Positions 26,398 to 34,976 are shown, numbered from the stretch's first letter. The stretch is DNA of 64,000 nt from Cellulomonas soli (GCF_013409305.1 NZ_JACBZJ010000001.1:2170001-2234000), one strand, 5' to 3'. Made by a program: numbers and translations. Notes: generated by a model from the letters alone, not told the origin.

Positions 26398-28206
26398 TCA
26401 GTCGAACGGCCACACCAGCGGGACGACGAGGAGGGCGACCGCGAGCCAGGCGACCATCGTGGCCAGGCCGAGCTTCCAGTAGTCGCCGAACCGGTACCCG
26501 CCGGGGCCCATCACGAGCATGTTCGCCGGGGTGGCGATCGGGGTGAGGAACGAGGCGGCACCCGCCACCGCGACGAGCATGAGCACCGGCGCGAGCGCGA
26601 CGCCCGTCTCGGCCGCCGCCGCCACCGCGATCGGCGTGACGATGAGGACGGTCGCGGTGTTGCTCACCACCTGACCGAGCGTGGCCGTGAGCACGAACAA
26701 CGCGGCGAGCAACGCGTACCCGCCGCCGTCGCCGACGAGCCGGATCATGGCGTCGGCGACCACCTCCGCGGCGCCGCTCGTCTGGATCGCCACCGACAGC
26801 GGGATGAGTCCGCCGACGAGCACGACGGTCTGCCAGGACACCGCCCGGTACGCCTCCTGCGGGTTCACGACGCCCGTGAGCACCATGAGGACCGCACCCA
26901 CCAGACCCGCCACGGCCGGGGTCGTCAGGCCACCCGCCAGCAGCACGATCGTCACGACCAGCACCGCGAGCGCCCGCGGCGCCTTCGGGCCGAGCGCCAC
27001 GGTCTGCCGGCGCACCAGCGCGGGGGAGTCGACCAGCAGGACCTCCTGGTCGTGCGCGAGCGCCTCCACGGCCGGCCACGTGCCGTGCACGAGCAGCATG
27101 TCGCCCTCGGCGAGGGTCGTCGGCCGGGCACCACGGTCCTTGCCGAGACGGTTGATGCCGAGCACCGTGACGTCGTCGCGCACGATGCCGGGGAAGAACG
27201 TGCGGCCGATCGCCTCCGAGCGCGGCGGGACGACGAGCTCGGCGACGCCGACCTCCTTGTTCAGCAGCTCCGTGCGGGTCGCGCGGGTCAGCGGGGTGCG
27301 CACCACCGTCATGCCGTGATCGGCGGCCGCGGCGCTCACCGACTCGACGGCACCCGTCACCACCAGGACGTCGCCGGCCGCCAGCGGTTGCTCGAGCGGT
27401 GCGGGCTCGCCGTCCGCTCGCTGCAGACCGATCGCATGCACGTCGTCCGGGCCAGCGAGCGCCGACCAGCGCCGCCCGACGGCCTTGCCCGCGGCGTCGA
27501 CGCGCAACCGGAAGAACCCGTGGTCGAGCTGGTAGTGGTCGACGAGCGCGTCGACGTGCCCGCTGAAGTCCGACGGCAACGACGACGGGGTCCGGCGCGG
27601 CAGCAGGAACCGCCCGCCACCGACCGCGACCAGGACCGTCACCGCGACGAGCGGGACCCCGACGATCGCGAACTCGAAGAACCCGAAGGGCTCGCCCGTC
27701 GAGGCCTTGAGCGTGTCCGACACGATCACGTTGACCGTGGAGCCGGACAGGGCGAGCAGGGCGCCACCGCTCGCGGCGAAGGCCAGCGGCATGAGCATCT
27801 GCGACGTGCTCTCCTTCGCCTGCCGCGCGGCGAGGACCGCGACGGGCAGGAGTGCGGCGGCCGCACCGTTCGGTGTGACGACCGCGGCCATCACGGCGCC
27901 GAGCGCCATGAGCGCCACCAGCAGCCGGGTGCGGGCCGTCCCGGCCTTCGCGGTGAGAACCTGCCCGGCCCAGGCCGTGATGCCCGACTGCTCCAGGCCC
28001 TCGCTCACGACGAACAGCGTCGCGATGAAGATGACGATCGGGTCGCCGAACCCCGACAGTGCGGTGTCCAGGTCGACCGCACCGGTCAGCCACAGGGCCA
28101 GCGCGGTGAGGATCGCGACGACGCCCACGGGCAGGCGGTTCCAGGCGAACAGCACGATGGCCCCGCCCAGCACGACGAAGCTCGCGACCATCGGGTCCAC
28201 GCCCAC
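26398..28206 (-). CDS. SLC13/DASS-type permease with two TrkA-C (RCK-C) domains
   Basis: The protein has up to 602 residues. The first half has about five membrane helices with anion-transporter motifs (VVTPNGAAAALLPVAVLAA and GSTVNVIVSDTLK). Two soluble RCK-C-like domains follow (GDVLVVTGAVESV, EGDMLLVHGTWPAVEAL). The second half has five or six helices with SNTATVLIVTPIAVAAA and ATPANMLVMGPGGYRFG. This is the layout of SLC13-related carriers for sulfate, dicarboxylates or other anions. A GTG at 28206 opens the frame; a second GTG at 28200 has a better GGAGG spacing and may be the true start. The transported ion is not evident. Confidence 0.87.
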   Translation of the reverse strand: MGVDPMVASFVVLGGAIVLFAWNRLPVGVVAILTALALWLTGAVDLDTALSGFGDPIVIFIATLFVVSEGLEQSGITAWAGQVLTAKAGTARTRLLVALMALGAVMAAVVTPNGAAAALLPVAVLAARQAKESTSQMLMPLAFAASGGALLALSGSTVNVIVSDTLKASTGEPFGFFEFAIVGVPLVAVTVLVAVGGGRFLLPRRTPSSLPSDFSGHVDALVDHYQLDHGFFRLRVDAAGKAVGRRWSALAGPDDVHAIGLQRADGEPAPLEQPLAAGDVLVVTGAVESVSAAAADHGMTVVRTPLTRATRTELLNKEVGVAELVVPPRSEAIGRTFFPGIVRDDVTVLGINRLGKDRGARPTTLAEGDMLLVHGTWPAVEALAHDQEVLLVDSPALVRRQTVALGPKAPRALAVLVVTIVLLAGGLTTPAVAGLVGAVLMVLTGVVNPQEAYRAVSWQTVVLVGGLIPLSVAIQTSGAAEVVADAMIRLVGDGGGYALLAALFVLTATLGQVVSNTATVLIVTPIAVAAAAETGVALAPVLMLVAVAGAASFLTPIATPANMLVMGPGGYRFGDYWKLGLATMVAWLAVALLVVPLVWPFD

Positions 28207-28359
28207 CTCCGTCTGTCGACGCGCGTCGACGAAGCCGTGTCGGGCCTACCCTCGCACCTCGTCGCGTTCGGCGCGCCCCGACGCCTGCGCCTCCTGGCGT
28301 GGCGCCCGGCCGGGCGTCGGTGCAGGTCCGGCGCGTGCCGATCCGGTGGGGTTGGTACG

Positions 28360-28399
28360 CCGAAGGCCGACGCCCGAGGGGAGGGGCGTCGGCCTTCGG
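28360..28399 (-). terminator. Hairpin terminator of the GH51 gene
   Basis: CCGAAGGCCGACGCCC (28360-28375) pairs perfectly with GGGCGTCGGCCTTCGG (28384-28399), a 16-bp stem with an eight-base loop. It lies 17 bases after the GH51 stop. Confidence 0.85.
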
Positions 28400-28415
28400 T
28401 GGTGCGGGGCGTCGG

Positions 28416-29948
28416 TCAGGCGCGCGCGGCGGTGCCCTCGAACGCGGTCCACGACTCGGGCGCCAGGGTGACGACCGTGCTGCCGTCCGCCTCGACCCGC
28501 ACCGCGGGGGCGTCGATCACGCGGACGTGCTTCTCGGCGATCTTCGCCGCGTGCTCCGGTCCGGCGACGGCCGGCTCGTTGTCGGCGGTCACCTCGAGGC
28601 CGGCGGTGAGCACGATGCTGGCTCCGAGGTGCGAGATCGTCACGTCGACCGGCTCGGCCGTGCGGTTGGTGAGGAACAGGGCCAGCGACCCGTCGGTCTC
28701 GTCCCACGTGGCGGCGGCGGTGACGGTCGGCACGTCGCCGTGACGCTTGGTCGTGAAGACCGGGGCGTCGACGCGCAGGTCGAGCGCGGTGCCGCGCGCG
28801 GTGCGGGCGGCCTGGGCGAACGGGAAGAACGTCGGCTGCTTCCAGGCCTCGCCGCCCGGCTCGGTCATGATCGGCGCGATCACGTTGACGAGCTGCGCGA
28901 GGCACGCGACCGGCACGCGGTCGGCGTGGTTGAGCAGCGTGTTCATCAGGTCGCCGACGACGACCGCGTCGAGGCCCGAGTAGACGTCCTCGATGATGCG
29001 CGGGGCGTCCTTCTGCAGCGGCAGGTTCGCCTCGCCCGGGAACCGCGACTCCAGGTACCAGACGTTCCACTCGTCGAACGAGATGGTGATCGCCTTGTCC
29101 GAGCGCTTGCGTGCCCCGACCGCGTCGGCCGAGGAGACGACGCGGCGGATGAACCGGTCCATCGCCGTCGCGGAACCGAGGAACGAGGCGCGGTCGCCGT
29201 TGAGCTCCTCGTAGTACGCGTGCATGGAGATGTGGTCGACGATGTCGTAGGTGTACGACAGGACCGTCTGCTCCCACTCGCCGAACGTGTCCATGTACAT
29301 CGACGAGGAGCCGCAGGCCACGAGCTCGATGCTCGGGTCGACCAGCTTCATGGCCTTCCCGGCCTCGGCGGCGAGCTTGCCGTACTCGTGGGCGTCCTTG
29401 TGGCCGATCTGCCACGGTCCGTCCATCTCGTTGCCCAGGCACCACAGCGTCACGCCGTAGGGCTTCTCGCGGCCGTTCGCGATGCGCAGGTCGGCCCACT
29501 TGCTGCCGGCCTCGCCGTTGACGTACTCGACGAGCGCGGCGGCCGCCGCGACACCGCGGGTGCCGAGGTTCACGGCCATCATCGGCTCGATGCCCTCGCG
29601 CTCGGCCCACTGCAGGAACTCGTCGGTGCCGATCGTGTTGGGCTCGATCGTGCGCCAGGCGAGGTCGATGAACGGCTTGCGGTCCTCGACGGGGCCGACG
29701 CCGTCCTCCCAGTTGTAGTTGGAGACGAAGTTGCCGCCCGGGTAGCGGACCATGCTCACGCCGAGCTCGTGCGTGAGGTCGGCGACGTCGCGACGGAAGC
29801 CGTGCTCGTCGGCCGTGGTGTGGTCCGGCTCGTAGATGCCGGTGTAGACCGCGCGGCCGAGGTGCTCGACGAACGAGCCGAACAGGCGGCGGTCGACAGC
29901 CCCGACACGGAAGTCGGGGTGGAGCAGGACGGTGGCGCGCTGAGTCAT
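28416..29948 (-). CDS. GH51 alpha-L-arabinofuranosidase
   Basis: The 510-residue protein matches GH51 along its length: GSFVEHLGRAVYTGIYEPDH at the start, RYPGGNFVSNYNWEDGVGP, the acid/base Glu174 in LWCLGNEMDGPWQ and the nucleophile Glu293 in ISFDEWNVWYLE. It has the usual TIM barrel plus C-terminal beta-sandwich and no signal peptide, so it acts inside the cell on arabino-oligosaccharides taken up from arabinan or arabinoxylan. The ATG at 29948 has AGGAG upstream. Two palindromes lie 50-75 bases upstream, one of them a LacI-type site. It complements the GH127 enzyme, which acts on beta-linked arabinofuranose. Confidence 0.95.
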   Translation of the reverse strand: MTQRATVLLHPDFRVGAVDRRLFGSFVEHLGRAVYTGIYEPDHTTADEHGFRRDVADLTHELGVSMVRYPGGNFVSNYNWEDGVGPVEDRKPFIDLAWRTIEPNTIGTDEFLQWAEREGIEPMMAVNLGTRGVAAAAALVEYVNGEAGSKWADLRIANGREKPYGVTLWCLGNEMDGPWQIGHKDAHEYGKLAAEAGKAMKLVDPSIELVACGSSSMYMDTFGEWEQTVLSYTYDIVDHISMHAYYEELNGDRASFLGSATAMDRFIRRVVSSADAVGARKRSDKAITISFDEWNVWYLESRFPGEANLPLQKDAPRIIEDVYSGLDAVVVGDLMNTLLNHADRVPVACLAQLVNVIAPIMTEPGGEAWKQPTFFPFAQAARTARGTALDLRVDAPVFTTKRHGDVPTVTAAATWDETDGSLALFLTNRTAEPVDVTISHLGASIVLTAGLEVTADNEPAVAGPEHAAKIAEKHVRVIDAPAVRVEADGSTVVTLAPESWTAFEGTAARA

Positions 29949-29997
29949 CGGGACACTCCTGGAGCGGGGCGGACATCGGTGTGCCGCCGCGGTTTGC

Positions 29998-30007
29998 ACA
30001 ACGTTGT
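29998..30007. promoter_or_regulatory. LacI-type operator upstream of GH51
   Basis: ACAACGTTGT is a perfect 10-bp palindrome with a central CG, as in LacI-family sites. It lies about 50 bases before the GH51 ATG and differs from the GH127 operator, so a different LacI-type protein is implied. Confidence 0.6.
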
Positions 30008-30010
30008 AGA

Positions 30011-30023
30011 CGGTACTGTACCG
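30011..30023. promoter_or_regulatory. Perfect palindrome CGGTACTGTACCG upstream of GH51
   Basis: CGGTAC-T-GTACCG lies just upstream of the LacI-type site. Its half CTGTACCG is identical to the octamer repeated twice around the promoter of the 81-residue gene. On the minus strand it contains TACAGT, which could itself be the -10 box. Confidence 0.5.
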
Positions 30024-30084
30024 CCGCCCCGAGGGGCATCCCCGAAGCCGCCTGCAGCGCGTCGGGCGCCCGACCGGCGGGCCC

Positions 30085-31959
30085 TCAGCGCCCGGCGGCA
30101 TACCCCTGACGGCCGCGCGGGTTGGCCGCCGCGACCAGCAGCCCGTCGTCGCGCACCCCGGCCGCGCTCAGGCGACCCAGCGCCCACGGCCCCGCGTCCT
30201 CCACCGCGTGCCCACGCTCGCGCAGACCCGCCAGCACCGCCTCGCCCAGCCGGGACTCCGCGACGAGACCGCGCGGGGTGTGCGTGCGCGGGTCGAACGA
30301 GCCCGGCACGTGCGCGCTGTGCCACGCCGGCGCGTCGATCGCCGCCTGCAGGTCCAGCCCGCCCAGCAGGTGCCGCAGCAGGAACGGGACCGTCCACTGG
30401 TCCTGCTGGTCACCGCCCGGCGTGCCGAACGCGAACCCGGCCCTCCCGGACGAGCCCGTGATCGGCCCGTCGACGCGCAGCGCCAGCGCCGGGCTCAGCG
30501 TCGTCCGCGGTCGCCGACCGGGGACCAACGAGCTCGGCAGGCCCGCCTCCAGCCAGAACATCTGCGCCCGTGTCGGCAGCGACAGCCCCAGCCCGGGCAC
30601 CACCGGGCTCGACTGCAGCCACCCACCCGACGGCGTCGCCGACACCCGGTTGCCCCACCGGTCGACCACGTCCACGTGGCACGTGTCGCCCGGCGACAGG
30701 CCCAGCCGGGACACCGTCGGCTCGCCCAGCCCGACCGACCCGCGGGCGGACGACGCCCCCGTACCCGCCCGTTCGGCTCGCTCCCGCGCCTCCAGCAGCG
30801 CCTGCGCGTACCGGGGGGTGCGTCCGTCGGGCGAACCCGGTCGCAGCCCGCCCGCGGCCGTCGGCCCGACGAGCGCCGCCCGCTGCGTCGCGTACGCGGG
30901 GGACAGGAGCGTGGTCAGCGGGACGTCGGGCACGTCGCCGTACCAGGCGTCCCGGTCGGCGAACGCCAGGTCGGCCACCTCGACCACCGTGTGCACCAGC
31001 TCGACCAGCGCGTCGACCGAGGGCCGCGACCCCGTCGGGGTGCGGACGGCCGCGCGGACGAGCTCGTCGACCCCCAGCGCGTCGAGCACCGTCAGCTGCT
31101 GCAGCAGCACCGGCCCCTGACCCCACGCGGCCGTCTTGTGGATCTCGTGCCCGGCGAACGGCGCGGCCACCGTCGGCTCCTCGGTCGCCCGCCACGCCGC
31201 CAGGTCCGCACCGCGCAGGAACCCGGTGTGCGGCGTGCCCGAGGAGTCCATCAGCGGCGTCGAGCCGACGAACGCGTCGACCGCCTCGGCCACGAATCCC
31301 TCGTAGAACGCATGCCCCGCCGCCTCGATGCCGGCCTCGCGCGCCGGGCCTGCCGCCTCCGCGGCCGCCAGCAGCCGGGCGAACGTGGTCGCCAGGTCCG
31401 CGTTCGTGAACCGGGCGCCGGCCTCGGGCACCTGCCCGTGCGGCAGGTAGACGGCGGCCGACGTCGGCCAGTGCTCCGTGAACAGCTCCTCGACCGCCGC
31501 GATCGTCCGGGTCGCGGCGCCCACCAGCGGGAACCCGTCCCGCGCGTACCCGATCGCCGGTCCCAGCACGTCGGCCAGCGGCAGCGTCCCGTACCGGGCC
31601 AGCAGGTCCAGCCACGCGCCGAACGCCCCGGGCACCACGGCCGCCAGGTGCCCCGTCCCCGGCACGACGGTCAGCCCCAGGTCCGTGTACCGCTCGATCG
31701 TCGCTTCCGCAGGCGCGACGCCCTGCCCGCAGACGACGAACGGCCGGTCCTGCGCGGCCTCGTACCCGAGGATCGGTGCGTCCCCGCCCAGGCCGTTCAG
31801 GTGCGGCTCGACGACCGTCAGCGTGAAGCCCGCTGCGACGGCCGCGTCGAACGCGTTCCCGCCCGCCTCCAGGACGCGCATCCCGGCCGCGCTGGCCAAC
31901 CAGTGCGTCGAGGCCACCATGCCGAACGTGCCGGACAGCTCCGGCCGGGTGACGACCAC
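30085..31959 (-). CDS. Gamma-glutamyltransferase family protein
   Basis: The 624-residue protein has the fold and order of gamma-glutamyltransferases: VASTHWLASAAGMRVLEAGG and NAFDAAVAAGFTLTVVEPHL near the N-terminus, the autoprocessing Thr (about residue 426) in LSPGDTCHVDVVDRWGN, and the small-subunit stretches RPRTTLSPALALR and FGTPGGDQQDQW. These enzymes hydrolyse or transfer gamma-glutamyl groups, for example from glutathione-like thiols; many relatives act on other amides. No signal peptide is visible, so it may be cytoplasmic. The GTG at 31959 lies two bases after the stop of the small membrane protein gene, so the two are co-transcribed. Confidence 0.88.
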   Translation of the reverse strand: MVVTRPELSGTFGMVASTHWLASAAGMRVLEAGGNAFDAAVAAGFTLTVVEPHLNGLGGDAPILGYEAAQDRPFVVCGQGVAPAEATIERYTDLGLTVVPGTGHLAAVVPGAFGAWLDLLARYGTLPLADVLGPAIGYARDGFPLVGAATRTIAAVEELFTEHWPTSAAVYLPHGQVPEAGARFTNADLATTFARLLAAAEAAGPAREAGIEAAGHAFYEGFVAEAVDAFVGSTPLMDSSGTPHTGFLRGADLAAWRATEEPTVAAPFAGHEIHKTAAWGQGPVLLQQLTVLDALGVDELVRAAVRTPTGSRPSVDALVELVHTVVEVADLAFADRDAWYGDVPDVPLTTLLSPAYATQRAALVGPTAAGGLRPGSPDGRTPRYAQALLEARERAERAGTGASSARGSVGLGEPTVSRLGLSPGDTCHVDVVDRWGNRVSATPSGGWLQSSPVVPGLGLSLPTRAQMFWLEAGLPSSLVPGRRPRTTLSPALALRVDGPITGSSGRAGFAFGTPGGDQQDQWTVPFLLRHLLGGLDLQAAIDAPAWHSAHVPGSFDPRTHTPRGLVAESRLGEAVLAGLRERGHAVEDAGPWALGRLSAAGVRDDGLLVAAANPRGRQGYAAGR

Positions 31960-31961
31960 GC

Positions 31962-32204
31962 TCAGTCGCCGGACGGGAGCCGGCCGGGTCCGTCCTCGCC
32001 GAGCCCGTCGAGTCCGTCGAGCCGGGGTGCGGCCGACGTGCGCGCGGTCGGCACGGCGGTCGGCGCGGCGGTGGGAACGGTGGTCGCGTCCGCGGCGTCG
32101 GCCAGCGCATGCCGCACCGCGAGCCGGATCACCCAGTACAGGACCAGCAGGGCGAACAGCGGGACGAGCAGGTAGGTGAACAGGACCAGGGCGGTGACGC
32201 TCAT
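31962..32204 (-). CDS. Small membrane protein upstream of the gamma-glutamyltransferase
   Basis: The 80-residue protein begins MSVTALVLFTYLLVPLFALL with a long hydrophobic helix (residues 3-30), then a short amphipathic part and a Pro/Thr/Ala-rich tail ending in an acidic stretch. It is very likely anchored by one helix with the tail in the cytoplasm. A TAGCGT hexamer eight bases before the ATG and a GAGG directly before it suggest a very short leader. The stop lies two bases before the gamma-glutamyltransferase GTG. No family recognised; it may localise the enzyme. Confidence 0.7.
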   Translation of the reverse strand: MSVTALVLFTYLLVPLFALLVLYWVIRLAVRHALADAADATTVPTAAPTAVPTARTSAAPRLDGLDGLGEDGPGRLPSGD

Positions 32205-32311
32205 ACCTCGCGACGCTAGCGGCGGGGTGCGCCCGCCGCACCGGTTTCGCCGATCGTCCCGTCAGCCTCGCCGTCAGCCTCGCCGGCAGACCCCGCCGTC
32301 AGACTCCGCCG

Positions 32312-32776
32312 TCAGACCCCGCCGACGAACCCCAGCTGGCGCCACGCCTCGTACGTCGCGACCGCCGCCGCGTTCGACAGGTTCATCGAGCGACGGCCCG
32401 GCAGCATCGGGATCCGCACCTGCCCCGTGACCCGCGGGTGGGCCAGCACCTCGTCCGGGAGCCCCGTCGGCTCCGGGCCGAACAGCAGCACGTCGCCGTC
32501 CACCCAGTCGACCCCGGTGTGCCAGGCGTCCGCCTGCGTCGTGAAGGCCCACACCCGGGCATCGGGGACGGTCGCGAGGAACGCGTCGAACGACGCGTGC
32601 CTGCTCACGTGCGCGAGGTCGTGGTAGTCGAGGCCCGCCCGCCGCAGCTTCGCCTCGGACATGTCGAACCCGAGCGGCTCCACCAGGTGCAGCGTCGCTC
32701 CCGTGCCCGAGACCATGCGGATCGCGTTGCCGGTGTTGCCCGGGATCCGGGGCTCGAAGAAGACGACGTGCAGCAC
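32312..32776 (-). CDS. trmL: tRNA (cytidine/uridine-2'-O-)-methyltransferase TrmL
   Basis: The 154-residue protein is a single-domain SPOUT methyltransferase. It starts VLHVVFFEPRIPGNTGNAIR, has VEPLGFDMSEAKLRRAGLDY, DVLLFGPEPTGLP for the AdoMet-binding knot, and IPMLPGRRSMNLSNAAAVAT near the C-terminus. TrmL methylates the 2'-OH of the wobble base 34 of certain leucine tRNAs. The GTG at 32776 was chosen because the fold begins directly after it; the frame is open upstream but gives an unrelated Arg/Cys-rich extension. The gene stands alone, divergent from the 2H phosphoesterase gene. Confidence 0.92.
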   Translation of the reverse strand: MLHVVFFEPRIPGNTGNAIRMVSGTGATLHLVEPLGFDMSEAKLRRAGLDYHDLAHVSRHASFDAFLATVPDARVWAFTTQADAWHTGVDWVDGDVLLFGPEPTGLPDEVLAHPRVTGQVRIPMLPGRRSMNLSNAAAVATYEAWRQLGFVGGV

Positions 32777-32922
32777 ACCTGATGATCGCACCCGCGGGTC
32801 GGGGCACCTGCTCACGGACCGGCCGTGCGTGCGGTCGGCCGTGCATGCGGCCGGACGGGCGGTCACGGGTCGCCCGGGCGGGGCGCCGCGCGGTCGGCGG
32901 GTCGGGGCGCGACACTGGGCGC

Positions 32923-33450
32923 GTGGGTCACACCGTCCTCCAGCTGCCCGTCCGGGCGCTCGAACCGCTGGTGCGTCGGCACCTGCTCGACGAGACGCCG
33001 TCGCTCACCGCGCCCGACCCCGCCACCGTCTGCGCCCACATCACCCTGCTCGGACCGTTCGTGCACCATCGTGACGTCGACGCCGAGCTGCTCGCCGCCC
33101 TGAGCCGGCTGCTGGCCTCGGCGGCCTCCTTCGAGTTCGAGCTGACCGGGATCCGCTCGTTCCCCTCCGGTCCGGTCTACCTCGCGCCCGACCCGGCCGA
33201 ACCGCTGCGGCACCTGACCGAACGGCTCACCGAGGCGTTCCCGGCCTGGCTCCCGTACGGCGGCGCGTTCGACGAGGTCGTCCCGCACCTGTCGATCGGC
33301 CACGACCTCACCCCGGGCGAACGCGCCGAGCTCGAGCTGCGGCTGCCCATCCCGGTCCGCGCGGAGGTCGTCGACCTCACCTGGTGGTCCCCGACCTCGG
33401 TGCGGACCCTCGTCCGGTTCCCGCTCGGCCCCGAGCTGCTCGCCGGCTGA
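32923..33450 (+). CDS. 2'-5' RNA ligase-like 2H phosphoesterase
   Basis: The 175-residue protein carries the two H-x-T/S motifs that define 2H phosphoesterases: AHITLLGPFV near residue 38 and VPHLSIGHDL near residue 123. The family includes the cyclic phosphodiesterase ThpR and related RNA-processing enzymes, which open 2',3'-cyclic phosphates. The GTG at 32923 was chosen because the domain starts directly after it (HTVLQLPVRALEPLV). The gene is divergent from trmL and convergent with a secreted-protein gene. The substrate is not evident. Confidence 0.8.
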   Translation: MGHTVLQLPVRALEPLVRRHLLDETPSLTAPDPATVCAHITLLGPFVHHRDVDAELLAALSRLLASAASFEFELTGIRSFPSGPVYLAPDPAEPLRHLTERLTEAFPAWLPYGGAFDEVVPHLSIGHDLTPGERAELELRLPIPVRAEVVDLTWWSPTSVRTLVRFPLGPELLAG

Positions 33451-33508
33451 CCCCTGACCCCGGAGCCAGGGCCGCGCTGCGGCCGGTTCGCCCGGGTGCA
33501 CTCAGCCG
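33444..33508. terminator. Convergent terminator region with two possible hairpins
   Basis: CGGCTGA (33444-33450) pairs with TCAGCCG (33502-33508) and includes both stop codons. Inside lies a compact hairpin GGCCGC/GCGGCC with a GCT loop (33470-33484). Confidence 0.5.
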
Positions 33509-34401
33509 CAGCCGGGTGCGGTGGGGTCGGCGTCGCAGTCGTCGGCGACGAGGTCGGCCTGTCGTTCGACGACGTCGAAGGTGCGGCTGCTGGCCGTGGT
33601 CGTGGCGGTGCCCAGCACGTCCTGCCAGTCGGTGTCGCCCTGGACGCGGTAACGGCCGGCCCAGGTGGTGGTGAGGGTCATCGCGTGGGTGCCGGGCTGG
33701 GTGTAGGTGTGGGTGAGGTACCCGTCCAGGTCGTCGCCGCTGCTGGTGCGGTAGGCGGTGCCGGGGTCGGTCGTGCTCAGGGTGGGGGTCCCGTCGTCGA
33801 AGTCCCAGGTGAACGTGGTGGCGGTGACGGTGACGTCGAAGGTGAATCCGAGCAGGGTGGTGGTGAAGGCCTGGTCGGTCGCGTCGGTGTAGACGATGTT
33901 GGGGTGGTTGACCAGCAGGGCGCCGTCGCCGGGCTGCAGGCCGGCGGTGCCGGAGACGATGAGCAGGTTGCGCAGGTCCTGGGCGGTGAAGGCGGGGACG
34001 GTGACCTCGGGGCAGGTCCAGTCGCCGATGCGTTCCCAGGTGCTGTCGTCGGTGGATCCGGTGGGGCGTCGGTAGAGGGGTGCGTAGGGGGTGGCGTCGT
34101 TCTCGCACGCGATCGGTGTGCCCATGCAGGTGGTCAGCGTCTGGTCGTCGGGGACGATCCAGGTCTCCATCCCGCAGTGGGCGATGCGGGCGTACTCCCA
34201 GGGCGACGCGGCCGGGTTCGCTGCCGCCGCCAGCTCGTCGCGGCGCACCTGACCGTTCTGCATGGTGACGACGTCGTCATGCGCGTATCCGCGTGCGGAG
34301 TACGCGCCGCTGTCGTCGGATGCGAACCCGGTGGTCGCGTCGAGCATCAGCAACACCGCGCCGAGCAGGATGGCGAAGACGAGGCGCATGGGGTCACGCA
34401 T
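33502..34401 (-). CDS. Secreted or anchored protein with a PKD-like domain
   Basis: The protein has about 299 residues. An N-terminal hydrophobic segment (LVFAILLGAVLLMLDATTG) looks like a signal peptide or anchor. Residues 30-140 contain six Cys residues, for example HCGMETWIVPDDQTLTTCMG. The second half resembles a PKD domain, with TFTWDFDDGTPTLSTTD and YLTHTYTQPGTHAMTLTTTW. It ends in a Cys/Asp-rich tail (DDCDADPTAPGCG). It overlaps the upstream lipoprotein gene by eight bases if the ATG at 34401 is used; the ATG at 34389 is the alternative. Together the pair forms a cell-surface unit of unknown role. PKD domains usually mediate protein or carbohydrate contacts. Confidence 0.72.
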   Translation of the reverse strand: MRDPMRLVFAILLGAVLLMLDATTGFASDDSGAYSARGYAHDDVVTMQNGQVRRDELAAAANPAASPWEYARIAHCGMETWIVPDDQTLTTCMGTPIACENDATPYAPLYRRPTGSTDDSTWERIGDWTCPEVTVPAFTAQDLRNLLIVSGTAGLQPGDGALLVNHPNIVYTDATDQAFTTTLLGFTFDVTVTATTFTWDFDDGTPTLSTTDPGTAYRTSSGDDLDGYLTHTYTQPGTHAMTLTTTWAGRYRVQGDTDWQDVLGTATTTASSRTFDVVERQADLVADDCDADPTAPGCG

Positions 34402-34969
34402 CGGTGTCGTCGGCGGGAACGACATCGACACCACGAACGAGCCAACGGTCGTCTTCGCGGATGACGATCATCGTCACTGCGTCGACCTCGCCCGTCGGGT
34501 CTGACTCGGAGACGAAGCGCATCGTGTAGGTCAGCGAGTAGGAGCTGCCCGGCTGCAGCTCGACGCCGTCAAGTGGTTCGATCTCGACGCTCGCATCGTC
34601 GAAACCCCCCTCGGGCGGGTGCTCGGCGTCGTCTGCCACGTCGGCGCAGAAGAGGCAGTCCGGATGGCTCAGCGTGCGCCACGTCGTCGTATCCCCGGTC
34701 GAGTGCACGTACGGGAAGAGCTCGAGGAAGTACTGCCCGACCGCGAGTGCCCCGTCGAGGCTGACCTGGTCCATCGCGTCGGTCCACCGGGGTGCCTCGG
34801 CGACGACGGTCGGTGTGGGGCTTGCGGACGGGGAAGACCCGGCCGTGCTGGTGACCTCGGTCGTCGGGTCGGGTGCGGATGACCCGCCGGTGCACCCGCC
34901 CAGCAGCCCGGCCGTCACCGCTGCGACCGTCAGGAGGGCGGGCAGGCGCGACCGGGTGGGTGCCGTCAT
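34394..34969 (-). CDS. DUF6318-type lipoprotein
   Basis: The 191-residue protein has a signal peptide with lipobox GGCT (LLGGC) and a Ser/Thr/Pro-rich linker. A conserved domain follows, recognisable by AVGQYFLELFPYVHSTGDTT and SHPDCLFCADVADDAE, a pattern seen in actinobacterial proteins classed as DUF6318. The C-terminal part has MIVIREDDRWLVRGVDV, a strand pattern typical of NTF2-like or SnoaL-like folds. A TAGGTT hexamer seven bases before the ATG implies a leaderless transcript. The gene overlaps the next, secreted PKD-type gene, so the two are co-expressed. The function is unknown. Confidence 0.78.
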   Translation of the reverse strand: MTAPTRSRLPALLTVAAVTAGLLGGCTGGSSAPDPTTEVTSTAGSSPSASPTPTVVAEAPRWTDAMDQVSLDGALAVGQYFLELFPYVHSTGDTTTWRTLSHPDCLFCADVADDAEHPPEGGFDDASVEIEPLDGVELQPGSSYSLTYTMRFVSESDPTGEVDAVTMIVIREDDRWLVRGVDVVPADDTDA

Positions 34970-34976
34970 GCCGGCG

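Noticed and set aside
24824..28093. An open frame of 1089 codons on the minus strand
   Set aside because: Only its last 504 codons (pepA) are real. The upstream part is an Arg/Gly-rich shadow of the SLC13-type permease gene, which has clear membrane helices in another frame on the same strand.
26341..28743. An 800-codon open frame on the plus strand
   Set aside because: It lies opposite the permease gene and is rich in His, Arg and Asp, as expected for an antisense frame.
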